Of a DNA stretch of 64,000 nt, positions 50,001 to 62,038 are shown one piece after another. Origin of the DNA: Acanthopleura granulata. Taxonomy: Eukaryota > Mollusca > Polyplacophora > Chitonida > Chitonidae. Numbering within the stretch: position 1 is the stretch's first letter; every line of letters begins with the position of its first letter. The DNA is taken from NCBI GenBank assembly GCA_016165875.1, contig JABBOT010000003.1, forward strand, positions 21,488,873 to 21,552,872, in the 5' to 3' direction. The notes beneath the pieces were generated by a model that saw nothing but the letters and a program-made list of their open reading frames with translations, was not told the origin of the DNA and did no database searches. The position numbers and the translations under genes were made by a program.

Positions 50001-53000
50001 TAAGATTCAATGTAGACTTCAGGGGCATTAAACTCCTAACATGGCTTTATTTCAACCACTGTCAAAGTTACTATTAAAAACAATACCATTTGAGTTAGGT
50101 CTTTGTCTGTGACACCGCCCTCGAACAAATCAGCCAGCTGAGTGACCACTGTCCTGTACACTGTTCTCTGCCCCTGAATTTCTTCTGCCTGAGAAGTGGC
50201 TGAGTCCAGTTGAGATCTAAGCTGACCTATGCTGCTATCTTTGGCATTCAGCTCCTCGGTCAACCGTGTTTGATTCTCCCTTAACGCCTCATTCAAGACC
50301 TCTTTATCCTCTAACAACTTTTCAACACTATCATGCTTCTCTTTTTGCTCCTTAAACTGTTGAGCTATTTCACTACTCTGCCTCTTAGCATCAGCAATCT
50401 CACTAGTCAACTTCTCAATTGTAGAAGTCTTCTCAGTCAATTTCCCAGTTAACTGTTCATTATCGGATTGTGCTGTAGTTAGTTCAGACTGTAACTGTTG
50501 GAATTGCCGAACAGTTTCTGCCTCTTCCGACTGGGACTCCTTCAACGAGGCTTTCACTGTATCTAGCTCCTCCAGAGTTGTTTTCAGTAGCTCTTCAGAC
50601 TGAGCCAAATCTGTTTCCAGACCATCACACTTTCTTGAAAAGTCCTCCAGTTTTGACCGTAGTTCTACGTTCTCCTTCTCAGCGGTCTTCAAACTGTCCA
50701 GCACTGTGTGTAATTTGCCCGCTGCGTCCAGCTGAGAGCCGACCTCTGTGTCTTTACTCAGGACCATGGCCTCCATTTTGTTTAGCAGCTCTTCATTCTT
50801 ACCTTCCTGACAGGAGAGTTTGGTCTGTAGACTGCTCACAGCCTGTTCCTGGGTCTTCAACAGTTCCCTCACACTCTCAGTTAACTGCTGGGCAGACTTT
50901 AACTCTACCTCCAGCTGAACGGCCCTGTTGTCCCTCTCCTGAAGTTGGCTTTTGTAATCATCCTCTTTCTTGATGACAGACTTCTCACTGGTCAGAAGTT
51001 CCTTTCTCAACTGTTCTACCTTATCCTCCAGACTTTTGATCTTCTCACTGCAGGACAAGCTTTCCGACTTGAAATGAGCTTCTTTTTCCTCCCAAACCTT
51101 CTCCTTCAAGCCCATTTCTGCTTCCAGCATTCTGCACCTAAAATGTACATAGTGACACATTAAAGTAGAACTGAGCACCAAAACTAGACAAACACAGATC
51201 TCATACTCAGAGTCTGTCTGTCTCAGCAAAGTTTTAATTAAGCAAGCACATCATACATAAAACACAACAGAATCCAGTACCTTATGGCATTTGATGATTG
51301 TTGACAGAACTGAATTAGTCACACAGCTGAAATCAAAAGTGGTGCTACAGGAAGGTTGTCAAACTGAATTTGAGTGCAGCCTTGTTATTTATTTATTTAT
51401 TTATTTATTTGATTGGTGCTTTACGCTGTACTCAAGAATATTTCACTTATACGACGGCTGCCAGCATTATGGTGGGAGGAAACCGGGCAAAGCCCGGGGA
51501 AACCCACGACCATCTGCAGGTTGCTGGCAGACCTTCCCACGCACGGCTGGAGAGGAAGCCAGCATGAGCTGGTCCGCATTGACCGTATTGTTGGGAGGCT
51601 TCGGGTCATTGTGCTGCAATGCGCGCTAACCGACTGAGCCACGCAGGCCCCGAGTGCAGCCTTGTTGTACAGAAGTTATCATGAAATAATACAGAATTGT
51701 CCATTATTTTTGCCTCCCTATTTCCACACAGCAAACTTTTGATTATACATCCAATAAAATGTGTTACCACTGTGAAAAAGGCAAATCTTTCAGATAAGCC
51801 TTAAAGATGTGAGCCACCTAAATCATGGCTAAGTCCTTGAAGGACTGCAATTCTTACCTCTCCATGACCATAGCCAGTTCAGCCTCCTGTTTGGTCAGGT
51901 CATGTTCCTTAGCCTTGATGGTCTCAGCCATGTTCATGTTTTCCTGATCCAGCTCCTCCACCCTCAGTGACAGCTGGTCAAACTCTGCCTCACTGACTGT
52001 CGTTGATGCCGTGTCCCGCCTCTCACGGGTTAACAAAGGCTCCTACAACAAGATAATCTACTAATTCAAATATTATCTCACCACAATATGGCTGCAAGTC
52101 ATATTTCAACAGTGGCAATAAATCCTAATCATTCACTAGTTCATTCATACAGCATGGCATGTTTGACTTTGTCACTAAACACGTAGGCATAAAGTTAACG
52201 AATCAACCCAAACAACTGGGAAGAAGTTACTAGTTGTATATTCATGGGCATAATTTTGAGCACAGTGGGAAAGTTACACAAATATTAATGAACAGTTCGA
52301 TAACCCAATCAACTACACTGCCACCACGTACATTTACATCTTCATGTCTAACAACACCATCAGAACATCAGCCATGATCTCAGACAGAAGACTTACCTGC
52401 CCAGGTAGACTGACAATGCTTGTGTAGCTTGAGGCTCTACTCGGGGGATTCCAGTTTCCCTGAGCTATGCCCAGTCCATGAGTTTTCCTGTTAATAAAAT
52501 GATTCAGGCATTGAATATTTATTCTAAAGAAAAGTTATGGTTTTCAGTGCTATCTTAATTTAGCAGTCAAAGAGAGATTTCATTGTCACATACACATGGT
52601 ACATTCATTTTAAGGGAAAGTCTGTTAGCAACCTGTGGACTGCCGTGGGTTTTCGCCTGCATTCCTCTTACCATAATGCTGGCCAATGTTGTATAAGTGA
52701 AATATTCTTGAATAAACACCAATCAAATAAAAAAAATTAATAAACCATAGTACACCAAAGTCAGAACTCACAAAAATGACAGGTAAAGCATGTTTTCAAA
52801 CTACAGTAAAAATAACTGTTTTGTAACAGTATGGCTGAGAAAGAAAACACTGCTTGATAAAATATGCCCCATGACGGGCAAAGCAAAAACATGTACATTT
52901 CTTGTAAGCTCGGCTAACTGTGAAAAACTGGTAAATAAAATCAAGAAAGACTCACTTTTTTCCATTCCTTAATTAAAGTTATAAAAATTCACCTTGAAAA

Positions 53001-55736
53001 AGATGGCCATGCATTGTCAAGGTCATATCCTCGTGGAAGAAGGTCAAAGTTGATGTCGTTGAGTTCATAGAGGGTTGTGATAACAGCGTTCTTCTGGCTG
53101 TGATTGAGCCACACTGACCTCACTGTGTACCAGTCACTGGATGGAAGCAAAGCAAAGCACAGCTTTATGACTGTACACTAAAAAAAAACCAACCTGATTT
53201 GTAATCAGAACATCAAGTTAACAGTATTAATAACCATTAAATGAAAACTGCTGTCAAAATGGAGCTGATATTTACATGAGATACTGACATGTACAATATA
53301 GTGCTGTACATGAAAAATCATAAATTAAACTGTATTTGAATAAACCAACATCTCTTTAGCAATACAGTCTTAACACTTCAAAACTAATGACACATACATG
53401 TATACTTGTAGTAAATAACGCTAACAACTCCAACAAGTCATTCTTACTTCACAATCAGAGTACCAACTGTACATATACGTTCAAACAAACATACATGTAC
53501 ATACATAAACATGTACAGATGTTAATGGGGACCATTTCTTCACATACAATAAAACAATTCAAAGATTTAGCCACAATTTGAAATCAGGGTATCTCATTTT
53601 CCAATTTCATCCTATTTTCCGTATCTCTCCTATGTTAATTGCGACCTTAACCGGGTGTCTGAAAGTCACTGAGACACTTGCTATGCTAACCCTAAACGTA
53701 TGCCTCTAATGCCAACCACTGCCTGTATACAGTCTACATGGAGGTAAGCTGTCTCAATGACTCACCCACACAACACAAATGCCACTACTGATGATGTATG
53801 ACTTCATTCAGGAATAAATCATGTAAGAGCATGTATACCTGTGGGCTATGTTATTCATATATAATATATTACCTGGTGACTTTGCCATTCATGACACACT
53901 GCTGTATTGTGTCAGCCAAACGCTGATGAACAAGACAGAAACGGATGAACGCACGGCCTCGTCCTATGGAGGTCTTGTACTGGACAAAACAAAACCACAA
54001 TCAACTAATGGCAATACTGGTCATCTGGTTCATGTATGCCACACCTAAATATGGAATTAAAGTATAGCAATAACAAAAAAGATGCTGATACACATGTATT
54101 CTCACTTGATGTTTTTTTGTAAAATTGTTGCCCCATGCATATACAAATATTTTTGTTATTTTTATAGGCAATGTCAGAGTGAAGAATGCCTGTGCCAATG
54201 CTTCCCAAGAACATTCAGCATGTCTCTATACTGTATCAATGATCAGATAAACGGTTACTGTTGAAGCCAGAGAGTGCCTCCTTGCAGCAAGCAAGCCCAA
54301 TTGCAGACATATTTACAGTACATCCTAACAACACTGCAAGGCTGAAGACACCGGACAGGACACCGCCCAGTCACAGCATTAAGACACCAGGCCAACCAGT
54401 ACTTGACCTATCCCTAACTCTGAGTGCCGAACTAGAAAACTATCAGGGTTAAAGATTTTAAAATATATTCCAGCTAATCTGAATGACAACTTACAAATTC
54501 CTTGGCATTCTCAACTGATCTGTGAAAGTAAGACGTAACAACTATTATAAACTCTTTACTCATCCAAGAAGACTCTGTTTGAAAGCATATTTTGTTGGTT
54601 ATAAGATGCTATAACTGTGTACAAGTGACTTGATTTTGAACATGTGAATTTTTAAAATCATCACATCTACTGATATATTCATAAAAAGAAAACCAGCTAA
54701 CCTCCCCATTGGACTTGACAAACTTGATTCCATCATTGAGGCCTTTAGTGGTAGACAAACAATCACAAAAAAAGTCATAATATTCCTTCCTCCTGCCAAG
54801 CAGTGTAATTTTTTCTGCAAAGTAAACAAAATATTAATAAAAAACAAGTAAATAAAGACTGACATATTTTACAGACTGCTTTTTCAACCTCACTTCCCTC
54901 AACAAATTGCTTATTTTTACAATAAAGTACTTACAGTATGGCGTATGCGTATCATTTTATACAGGTGTCTTCCTTGCTTTTAGAGATAAATTAGGCTTGA
55001 AGACATATTTCAAACCATATAATTACTTATTTACAAAATTATTATTGCAAATGATAAAGGTATTACAGTAGAATAATCAAAATGACTAAGTTCCTTAACA
55101 TTTCATGTATGCCACTGACTTACCTTTCATTTCAGCCTTCAACAGGTGCTCCAGTTTGGCACAAAAACGATGAAGAGTTTGGTTATCATCATTAATTGGG
55201 ATCTTTGTTTCATTAAATTCTCTCTTCAATTCCAGTATACAGTCTAAATAAAAGTAAAGAAAATGCCATAAACATATAAAAATGATTCATACCTGCAATT
55301 TTACAGCTATAAAAATTATATAATATACAAGTTCTAAATTCACATATTTCTAATTTAATTTTTTACACCGTGCATAACTTTCAGCAAGGTCAGCAATGTG
55401 ATTTTTTTTTTTTTGTGAAAAAAAACACTTAACATCTGAGAAAAATAAACCTTTCTATTATATTACTTAATACCTATAGTCAATTTCCATGAGACTTCAG
55501 AATTCCAAAGTGAGACATTATGATTTTCTCGTAAAATGTAATCTAAATCTGGCAGGTTCCATGTACTTTTCACACTCCTCAAAAATTAACTTAAAGTGAT
55601 TGGTCATATACCAATCAGTATCTGAATTTAGGTGAAAACTGTTTTTTCGCTAAGTTTTCATACCTATTGTATCTTGGGTCACTTTATTTAGCTGTGGTTG
55701 AGATGCCAGTGGGTTTTCCATTGTAAGCTCTGCCAT
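38009..55736 (-). CDS. FYCO1: FYVE and coiled-coil domain-containing protein 1 (21 coding exons)
   Basis: FYCO1 links LC3/Rab7/PI3P-positive autophagosomes and late endosomes to kinesin for plus-end transport. Exons in order: 55664-55736, 55124-55243, 54702-54814, 53873-53979, 52993-53136, 52397-52487, 51858-52042, 50087-51137, 48078-49565, 47515-47655, 46910-46981, 46425-46457, 45971-46107, 45439-45577, 44920-44993, 44308-44516, 43586-43739, 40775-40933, 40032-40191, 38674-38843, 38009-38060. All phases match; total 4872 nt, 1623 aa (human 1478). Domains: RUN (aa ~25-185; [56 protein letters not shown]), coiled coil (aa ~220-1260), FYVE (aa ~1275-1337), LIR (F1471-I1474), GOLD (aa ~1500-1620, ending [12 protein letters not shown]; cited in part). 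Start ATG has A at -3 and G at +4. Two very large exons hold most of the coiled coil. Confidence 0.95.
39165..39840. repeat. 17-bp minisatellite in a FYCO1 intron
   Basis: About 40 copies of GTTGTCACCCATACACA and variants (GTTATCACCCATACACC, GTTGTCTCCCATACACG), occupying the intron between coding exons 38674-38843 and 40032-40191. Because 17 is not a multiple of three and the unit has no stop in any plus frame, long open frames arise in all three plus frames; these are not genes. A SINE 3' end follows directly at 39863. Confidence 0.95.
39863..39955 (+). mobile_element. SINE family 1, 3' end only
   Basis: GCAGGTTTTGTCCCACCATG, TATAAGTGAAAATCCTGAGT, then AAAACATCAATCACATAACT tail. It abuts the right end of the 17-bp minisatellite. 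Confidence 0.8.
40557..40608. repeat. 24-bp direct duplication
   Basis: Two adjacent identical copies of CATTTATACACTGTATTTATCCAT followed by a partial third start, in a FYCO1 intron. No coding potential. Confidence 0.8.
40672..40780. repeat. 36-bp degenerate tandem repeat at the LIR-exon donor of FYCO1
   Basis: Three imperfect copies of about 36 bp share GA[CT]TT[GA]GAAGGGG[CT]AA (starting near 40678, 40714 and 40750). The last copy abuts the 5' splice donor of exon 40775-40933. Copies diverge at about a quarter of positions. Confidence 0.7.
40825..40872 (-). other. FYCO1: LC3-interacting region (LIR) of FYCO1
   Basis: In exon 40775-40933 the sequence [14 protein letters not shown] contains the core F-H-V-I (40843-40854), fitting [WFY]xx[ILV]. 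It has acidic residues before it and three glutamates after, and sits between FYVE and GOLD as in vertebrate FYCO1. Binding to Atg8/LC3 is inferred from motif and position. Confidence 0.8.
41599..41734. repeat. Fold-back inverted repeat in a FYCO1 intron
   Basis: Arm 41599-41648 (AGAAATAAAATGTCGCTTAT ... CATGTTCAAATCACC ... GATAACACACAG) pairs with 41685-41734 read on the other strand, 50 bases with roughly ten mismatches and a 36-base loop. It is non-coding and probably a MITE remnant. Confidence 0.75.
44308..45577 (-). other. FYCO1: FYCO1 FYVE zinc finger (three exons)
   Basis: The exon at 45439-45577 supplies the WxxD motif ([15 protein letters not shown]) and ends TTRK. Exon 44920-44993 supplies [18 protein letters not shown], giving the full R/K-HHCRxCG signature. 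Exon 44308-44516 supplies [13 protein letters not shown]. All eight zinc ligands can be counted. This domain binds PI3P on endosomal and autophagic membranes. Confidence 0.93.
51387..51651 (-). mobile_element. SINE family 1, intact, with 15-bp target duplication
   Basis: Full copy in the FYCO1 intron between exons 50087-51137 and 51858-52042, from TTTATTTATT tail to GACTGAGCCACGCAGGCCCC head. It is flanked by the exact duplication GAGTGCAGCCTTGTT at 51372-51386 and 51652-51666, the hallmark of LINE-assisted insertion. The sharp duplication indicates a fairly young insertion. Confidence 0.95.
52629..52740 (+). mobile_element. SINE family 1, 3' half
   Basis: GCAACCTGTGGACTGCCGTG, CCATAATGCTGGCCAATGTT, AAGTGAAATATTCTTGAATA, then CACCAATCAAATAAA tail. 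No head. Confidence 0.85.
52993..55243 (-). other. FYCO1: FYCO1 RUN domain region (four exons)
   Basis: Exons 55124-55243, 54702-54814, 53873-53979 and 52993-53136 encode the RUN domain in order: [61 protein letters not shown], and [15 protein letters not shown] with [16 protein letters not shown] (cited in part). RUN domains bind small GTPase pathways; in FYCO1, Rab7 binding maps further along the protein, so this is a family-level statement. Confidence 0.9.
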
Positions 55737-57967
55737 TCTCATACACTTCAGATTTCTTTGGAACTACATGAGTTAAAAGTCTGTAACTAAAACAGAAAAG
55801 TTTAAAAACTTTTACATGGAAGAGACAATAGGGAAAAAGCATTTAGTCAGTTCACTGAAATAAGAATTTTACTTCAGAAAACTTGCCTGCAACTCTGAAA
55901 CAACCACTTTATAATTACTTTGTTTCAGCATCGGCCGTTACTGCAGACATTTTGTGGTGCATCTGTGATTCTGTCTGCAACAATTAAGTGTTTTTATTGA
56001 AACTTCGCCTTGTGTTGAAAACATTTGTAAATATTTTGAAATAAAAACAAAAATTCAGACAGCTGTTATAACAATCGTTATATATATATATACATATTGT
56101 TGATTTCAGGAATTGAAAAGAATTAATTCTTGAGAAGACTGTGCAAGGTTCTATGGATTTTATGAATAACAATTTTTATTAATTATTTTATTAATTTGTT
56201 GGTAATTTATATTATCAATCTGCAATCTCAACATTTAAAAGATAATTCTACTCAACTCAGTTATTTCACTGGATGTTCTCGGCTAATCACTGAACTGAGA
56301 TATAGGAAATATACGGGCTTGTAAATGACACGAGTGTCGAATGCAATAAAAAGTGTAACTGTGATTCGGTAACTCGACAACTCTTAAACTGTGAAATCAA
56401 AACATGGAATTTGGAATGTCAAAATCACCTGCTTTGGGTCCCATGATCACATCAATGGAGAGTAACACAAGTTGCCACACATAAGTCAGGTGTGTCAGGT
56501 GACACAAGTGTCTGTAAAGTTCCTGGATGCCTGGAAGACAAAAAGTTACCTCAATACAAATACAAAGGGAAATCAACAACCGTAATCAGAGAATAATCAA
56601 TTGAAGTTTACAGCTTGCTACGCCTCTTGTTTTGGTAAACACCCCTTTCCCTCCTCCGGAACTGGAGAGCATCAAAGAACACAGTTATCTCCCGCTGGAC
56701 CTGACTGGATAACTTTGACTGAACGCAGTACCTGGTTACTTATTAAATTTTTCACATTTTCTGAAACAAAATAAAAAAAGCTATGGACATTTCCAATCGT
56801 ACATTATATATTATTTATCAAACATTGTCGCAGAGAATGACACTATGATGGAAGTCAGTAACAAAGCGCCTTTCGTCCTCAACATCATTTTTGATATTGG
56901 CATATTCCTTGCTCTACCGTTACTGGAGCTTCGCTGAAACGCCGACGCTCGATTTCAGGGTTACGAGAGTTCAAGCGAAGACAGGTTAGGACTTTCTCGA
57001 GTTTTATTTTTAATAGGGAATATACATTGTAATATGTTTGTGAGCAGCGTAAATCGGACTGACGTATATTAGTCACCCGTGACATCTGTAAGACATCGTG
57101 TTAAATTGGCGCTTTTCTGCAGCAATTTTTTGTCTTGTTTACCATACTGTATTTATTTTAACAAAAGACGGTCGTATGGAAGACCTAGTTATATTTTCAA
57201 CGGTGCCCACCCAGGACACATTTGGGTAGTTAAGTTTGTGGTTAAAATCTTTCTTTATAGGACGTGAACATAAGAGGTGTTCGATGGAGGTTATCTTAGA
57301 AGCTTCCACTAATGTTTAATTTTATAATATTTAATATATATACAAAGTTCTACTAGGCAATCGCTATTAGCAGTTCGTTTTGGGACTTAACATAGCATAA
57401 TCTTACATGCTTGTGTGACCAGGATAATCAGCTGGGGATTTCAGTTAATACTATAGCAATGCAGCAATCATTGTCTTAGTTTTTGATTGCTTTGGCACAA
57501 ACTATAAGCACCTGTTCAAATAGTGATCTGCTAGATACGTAAGCGTCTGTACATCTAAAGAGTTTACATCTGCATGTTTAAGTGTGTTAAGTAAAAATTA
57601 TCCACGGGACTAGCACCATTATGTATGTGTATATGTAGCAAGTCAGTTTTCCAAGCGTATCACCATCACATCTTATGGTTAAAATGAAATGGTCTGTTGT
57701 TTCACAAAGTTGAGCCAAGTACATCCAAAATTATAAATGTATAGATCCACCTATGTTATTTCTATACATGGTTACATGAACACGACTTTGCATGAAGACA
57801 TTCATACTGATGCGCATGCGTGTGTGTTCTGGCTGTGCTGACAGGAAGCTGTGATATTCTCAGCTTTGCTCGGTTACTAAATGTCATACAGGCCTAAGTT
57901 AAACTTTTTGTATGTGTCGTAAAATATCAGTATGATATAAATAGATTTGCAGTGTGGGGTTTAATAT
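55737..57967. other. Upstream region of FYCO1
   Basis: The FYCO1 5' UTR and promoter should be here. A splice acceptor-like CTCATGTAG ends at 55764 on the minus strand, so the UTR of the start exon may be only 55737-55763. A candidate upstream exon with donor AAACAAA|GTAATT lies at about 55930-55960. Neither is certain. No other gene is visible. Confidence 0.4.
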
Positions 57968-58505
57968 TATAGTAGGAGCCAGCGTGGCGGAGGGTATTAT
58001 CGCACCAGCATGGCGTATTGATCCGGGTGCCTCTCACGAATGCGGTTGCTACGAGTCCAAGTCCAACTCATGCTCATACGGGGGAAGGTTCGTCAGCAAT
58101 CTGCGAATGGCCGTGGCTGTCTCCTGTCTCTGCCCGATGTCCTCCCACCATTATGGCACAGTTGTTAGAGCGTCCGCTTTCGGATGGGGAGATCTGGGTT
58201 CAAACCTCGGTCGGGTCATACCAAAGACTTTAAAAAATGGTACACCCTGTTTCCTCACTAGGCGCTCAGCAATAAGAGGATAGAGGGTGGACTGGTCGAC
58301 CCGGTGTCTGTATAATGTGACTGGGTGAGGGGGCTTGTTGGGTGTCTTCCGTCCTGCACCAAGGAGACACCGCCTTCGTATAAGTGAAATATTCTTGAGT
58401 GGGGCTTTAAACAATAAGCATTCATTCATTCATTCCCACCATTATGCTGGCCTTCGTTGTATAAGTGTAATATTCTTGAGTACGGCGTAAAACATCAATC
58501 AAATA
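57968..58505 (+). mobile_element. SINE family 1 interrupted by a nested SINE
   Basis: Outer element: 57968-58155 (GAGCCAGCGTGGCGGAGGGT ... CCTCTCACGAATGCGGTTGC ... CCTCCCACCATTATG) resumes at 58435 (CCCACCATTATGCTGGCCTT ... TTCTTGAGTACGGCGTAAAA ... CATCAATCAAATA). The break is exactly at the duplicated CCCACCATTATG. Confidence 0.88.
58156..58434 (+). mobile_element. SINE family 2, nested, with 12-bp target duplication
   Basis: Different tRNA-like head (GGCACAGTTGTTAGAGCG A box; CTGGGTTCAAACCTCGG B box) and a unique body. Its 3' part, CGTATAAGTGAAATATTCTT then GAGTGGGGCTTTAAACAATA, is shared with family 1, and it ends in (CATT)n. It is flanked by CCCACCATTATG at 58144-58155 and 58435-58446. 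Confidence 0.88.
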
Positions 58506-58654
58506 CAGAAATGAACAAATATAATACAGGTGTAGCTTTGATAGTCTTCTTGGATGAGGAATTTGTACATCGCCCCTTCTCTCACTGATCACTAGACCTT
58601 GCTGACAACCTGTTGACCATCTGTGCAGTTTAACGTTCGCTGAGGTCTTCTTCC

Positions 58655-58790
58655 AATATGGTGTAGACACCCGTGGGAAAGTTCACCAGGAACTTCCCAA
58701 AGGTCGGCGGTTTACGCCGGGCACTCCTGTTTCCTTCACCAAACAGAACTGACCGTGCAAGTAAACAAACAAAAATAAATATAGTATATA
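58655..58790 (-). mobile_element. Possible dispersed repeat fragment
   Basis: GTAGACACCCGTGGGAAAGT, CACCAGGAACTTCCCAAAGG, GGTTTACGCCGGGCACTCCT resembles the unusual 5' portion of the SINE at 35790 (TACCCGGGAAGGTCCTCCAG). It ends in an A-rich AAACAAACAAAAATAAATA. Family not recognised; strand uncertain. Confidence 0.35.
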
Positions 58791-61717
58791 TGGATCTTAT
58801 TTTATACCCCAAATCTGACATGTAGGGAGATCATTTTAATTCCTTAATGTACTATATTTTTTTCAGACTTAGTTCATTCTAGAAGCGATTTGACCCTGGC
58901 ATGTATTTAAGCAGAGAAAATATGACGAACACTATGTACCATGTTTCCTTAATCTTACATATACATGTACTTCTTTAGTGTTGTGTAGCCAATTGCACGG
59001 AGTGACTCATCAATGTCAATGCTCTAGGCGTGTGTCCCTCTTCCTGACACAGGAGCAAATCCATTCTATATAGTCATGTGAGGCTATGGAATGTTACCGA
59101 TTGCATTAATAATGATTTATAATCATGACTTATGTTCAGGCCGGAGGACTGGCCTACATAAAAGTGTGTGTAAATACACACACACTGGCGACTGGTGCAA
59201 GCAACGGCTGTGCTACAGGATTTAATTAGAGTTTAAAACTCAGGGAATAAATATTGATTCCATCCAACCGGATGGTTATATACAGACGTGGCTTGTAATT
59301 TGCTTACATAAACCCAGTGGTTGGCTCTCACGAGATCTTAATGAGCACTCGCAAGCTGGTCACTTGGGGAACGTTACATACGGTACATGTACCTGATGCA
59401 CTGCAATATAGGGACCGTGCAAAATTTATCAAGAGGAACTGGTACAACAGCTTGGTTGAGTGGGGCGAAGGGGGGGGGGAGGAGGGAGTGGGGAGGGGTC
59501 TTTTCCCCTTACTCTTAACACTAGTGATGAAGGCGTTTTTCACACTTTTTATACGGCACCAAATTTTTCTTTAGCACCGTAAAGTTGATCGGATAATTTC
59601 AGACAACAATCTCAAGTAACATACCGGTAATAATATTTGTTAACACCAGTTTTAAAGATTTCTCCCTGTTCAGTTTTTGTTTTTTATAAAACAAGGACAA
59701 GGACCTGCAATTTTAAATTTTAGTCTTCCTAGGATACATCTGCATTTTTAAAAGGAGAATTACATGTAGCGGTGTCATAAATATTCGTATATGCGCGATA
59801 GATGGGCGCGGAATTGAATGTCACTGGAAGTTTTCGTCTGCCACCGGGAACCGAAGCATGAGAATCGTCAGCCATCTGTTAATCAATAGGGTATGACCTG
59901 GCCTTATTTCCACCCATTTTTCGACGCTAAGATGTAGATTTGCTTACAATTTAGTTACATAGCCGATTGATTAGGAATACATTTGAAAAATATGCCGATT
60001 GTTCAGGCGTGTAAACGCACGCGGAGATTTCGTAATTGTTTGATTCCGTTACGAAAACGTGAAATACTTTAATGTTCAGATTACCAATCGCGATAAATTG
60101 AGTTAACATACTATGTAAGATGGAAAATACATAAAAGCTGATCTATAAGCCCTAATATTGCTGCATATTTATTGTTTTTTTTTTATTTAGACGGAATCAC
60201 CAAAAATCGTGATGGAACCATCAATTTGAATGATTCCATCACATTCGATTCGATGTTAGAACGTACATCTTTCATTGTTATTGTGAGATTTACCTACTCT
60301 ACTTTGTTACAAGAACAAGAAGTCGTCATTCTTTGCAATGCGTATGAGCATGAGATAAAACCAGGATTAGCACTCAGAAATGGCAACAAAATAAATACCT
60401 TGGGCAATAAAATGGGACGGGAAGGGTGCACACGTACCCTGGTGCTTTCACAAAAGCTAAGAATAGGGTGAAGCAATCGCTATCATCTGATCCTCGCAAA
60501 CGATCTGCTGTTCTCAGGGACTTGCGGCGGATTTCACTGTTGAGGGAATACTACAAGATGCCAGAAAACAACAGGTGAATTTGGGTACTAGGCGATAGTT
60601 TTGCAAACATCAAAACTCAAAAAGCTACAAATGGAATCGGTAGTGAGGATGAATGCAGGGTTAGGCGATGCCTCACCCTACTCCGAATCAGACGATGCTC
60701 CCCTTGCAAAGTTAGAGTGCGAGCGACAAGATGCCATGTGGCCAGTGTGGGTGGGCGTCGGAAAAAGACCTGGATCCAAGGAAATACCGACGACTGGTTC
60801 CAGGGTCCTGCCTGTAAAAACTGGTACCACGAAACTTGAACTGAAGAAAACGGAATCATTAACATAAACGTATTCACATGTCAACGTTGTGTATAACGGT
60901 AATCATTTGACTGCGACTGCAAATTTTGAGTTATCAGGTAATGGTATGTCTTTGGCAGAGGTGAATTTCGTTTGGTGATTTTAAGTAATGGTTTTAGGAA
61001 TGAGTCATCATCATAGAGTATTTCGTTTGTTTCTTTGTTGCAGGTTGCAAGTTCTTCAGTAATCATTAAAACATAGATGAAACATTCAAAAAAGTCTGAC
61101 GCGTGAGTCCGACTCACGTAAAACTTTGTGACTGTCACGGCTTTTTTTATTCGTGTGAGCAGAACTGTTTGAATATTCCCAGGTAATTCTGTTTTTGGTC
61201 AACCCTTGTTAACTCACCTTTCCATAAAATACATACTGGGATGAAGGAAGATATTGATAGAGAAGAAATGTTAAAATAACAAACAGTGTCATGAAAGTTT
61301 TCCTTGTTTCTTCGTTTCCTGTTTAGCGCCAGTTATGTCCGCAATGACAGCTTTGATCGATGTTCTATGTCGTTGATACCAATGCCAAGGAAAGGTTTTC
61401 ATGACTTGATTTAAAAAAAGAGGTGTTCGAGAGAAAATAGGTCCGAGTTTTGAGGAAACCACATCATCTCGCGCTTGGCACCTGCAAGCTGCCCGACAGC
61501 TGAGCAGGACGAAGCGCGTTTCACGTTAACAGTTTTAACATTGGTAAACGTGTCAGATTTTGCTGGGTTTTTTATTTGTTTTCTCTCTGGTGAGTCATAT
61601 TCACAAATTCACACTACAAGAACGACCACAATGTTTGTGTATTTCTTAGCGTTTTATACTACTGTGAAGAGTTTCAATACGTTCAACTTTATGATATCGC
61701 GATAGTATGTGTCCACT
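58791..61717. other. Intergenic region without recognised genes
   Basis: The longest ORFs (for example 60172-60471 plus) have no recognisable motif or splice context. A G-rich tract occurs at 59470-59495. A short perfect palindrome-like segment, CGTGAGTCCGACTCACG, lies at about 61099-61116. Confidence 0.4.
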
Positions 61718-61984
61718 GGGGACCTCCGTGACCGAGGGATTTAGCTCGCCAGCCTGGCGTTAAAACCCCGTGCCTCTCACAAATGCGGTCGCTGTGAGTT
61801 CAAGTCCAGCTCATGCTGGCATACTCTCCGGCCGCACGCGGGAAGCTCCGCCAGCAACCTACGGATAATCGTGGGTTTCTCCAGGTGTCTGCCTGTTTTC
61901 CTCCCATCATCATGCTGACCTCTGTCTTGTAAGTGAAATATTCTTGAGTACGGCGTATAAAACCAATCAAATAAATAAATAAAC
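61718..61984 (+). mobile_element. SINE family 1, full length
   Basis: GGGGACCTCCGTGACCGAGG head, GAGTTCAAGTCCAGCTCATG (B box), CCTCCCATCATCATGCTGAC core, GTGAAATATTCTTGAGTACG, AACCAATCAAATAAATAAAT tail. Confidence 0.92.
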
Positions 61985-62038
61985 AATATCTGTCTGTATA
62001 TATCCGTGTGTAACTCAAATCGTTTTAACATGTGCTGT

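Noticed and set aside
54494..54518. Short exon-like segment (SVENAKEF) with GT/AG edges in FYCO1
   Set aside because: Its phase does not fit. Exons 54702-54814 and 53873-53979 join directly in phase 0 and together match the RUN domain.
60172..60867. Plus-strand ORFs of 88-99 codons near the right end
   Set aside because: No recognisable domain and no conserved-looking splice sites; codon use resembles surrounding non-coding DNA.
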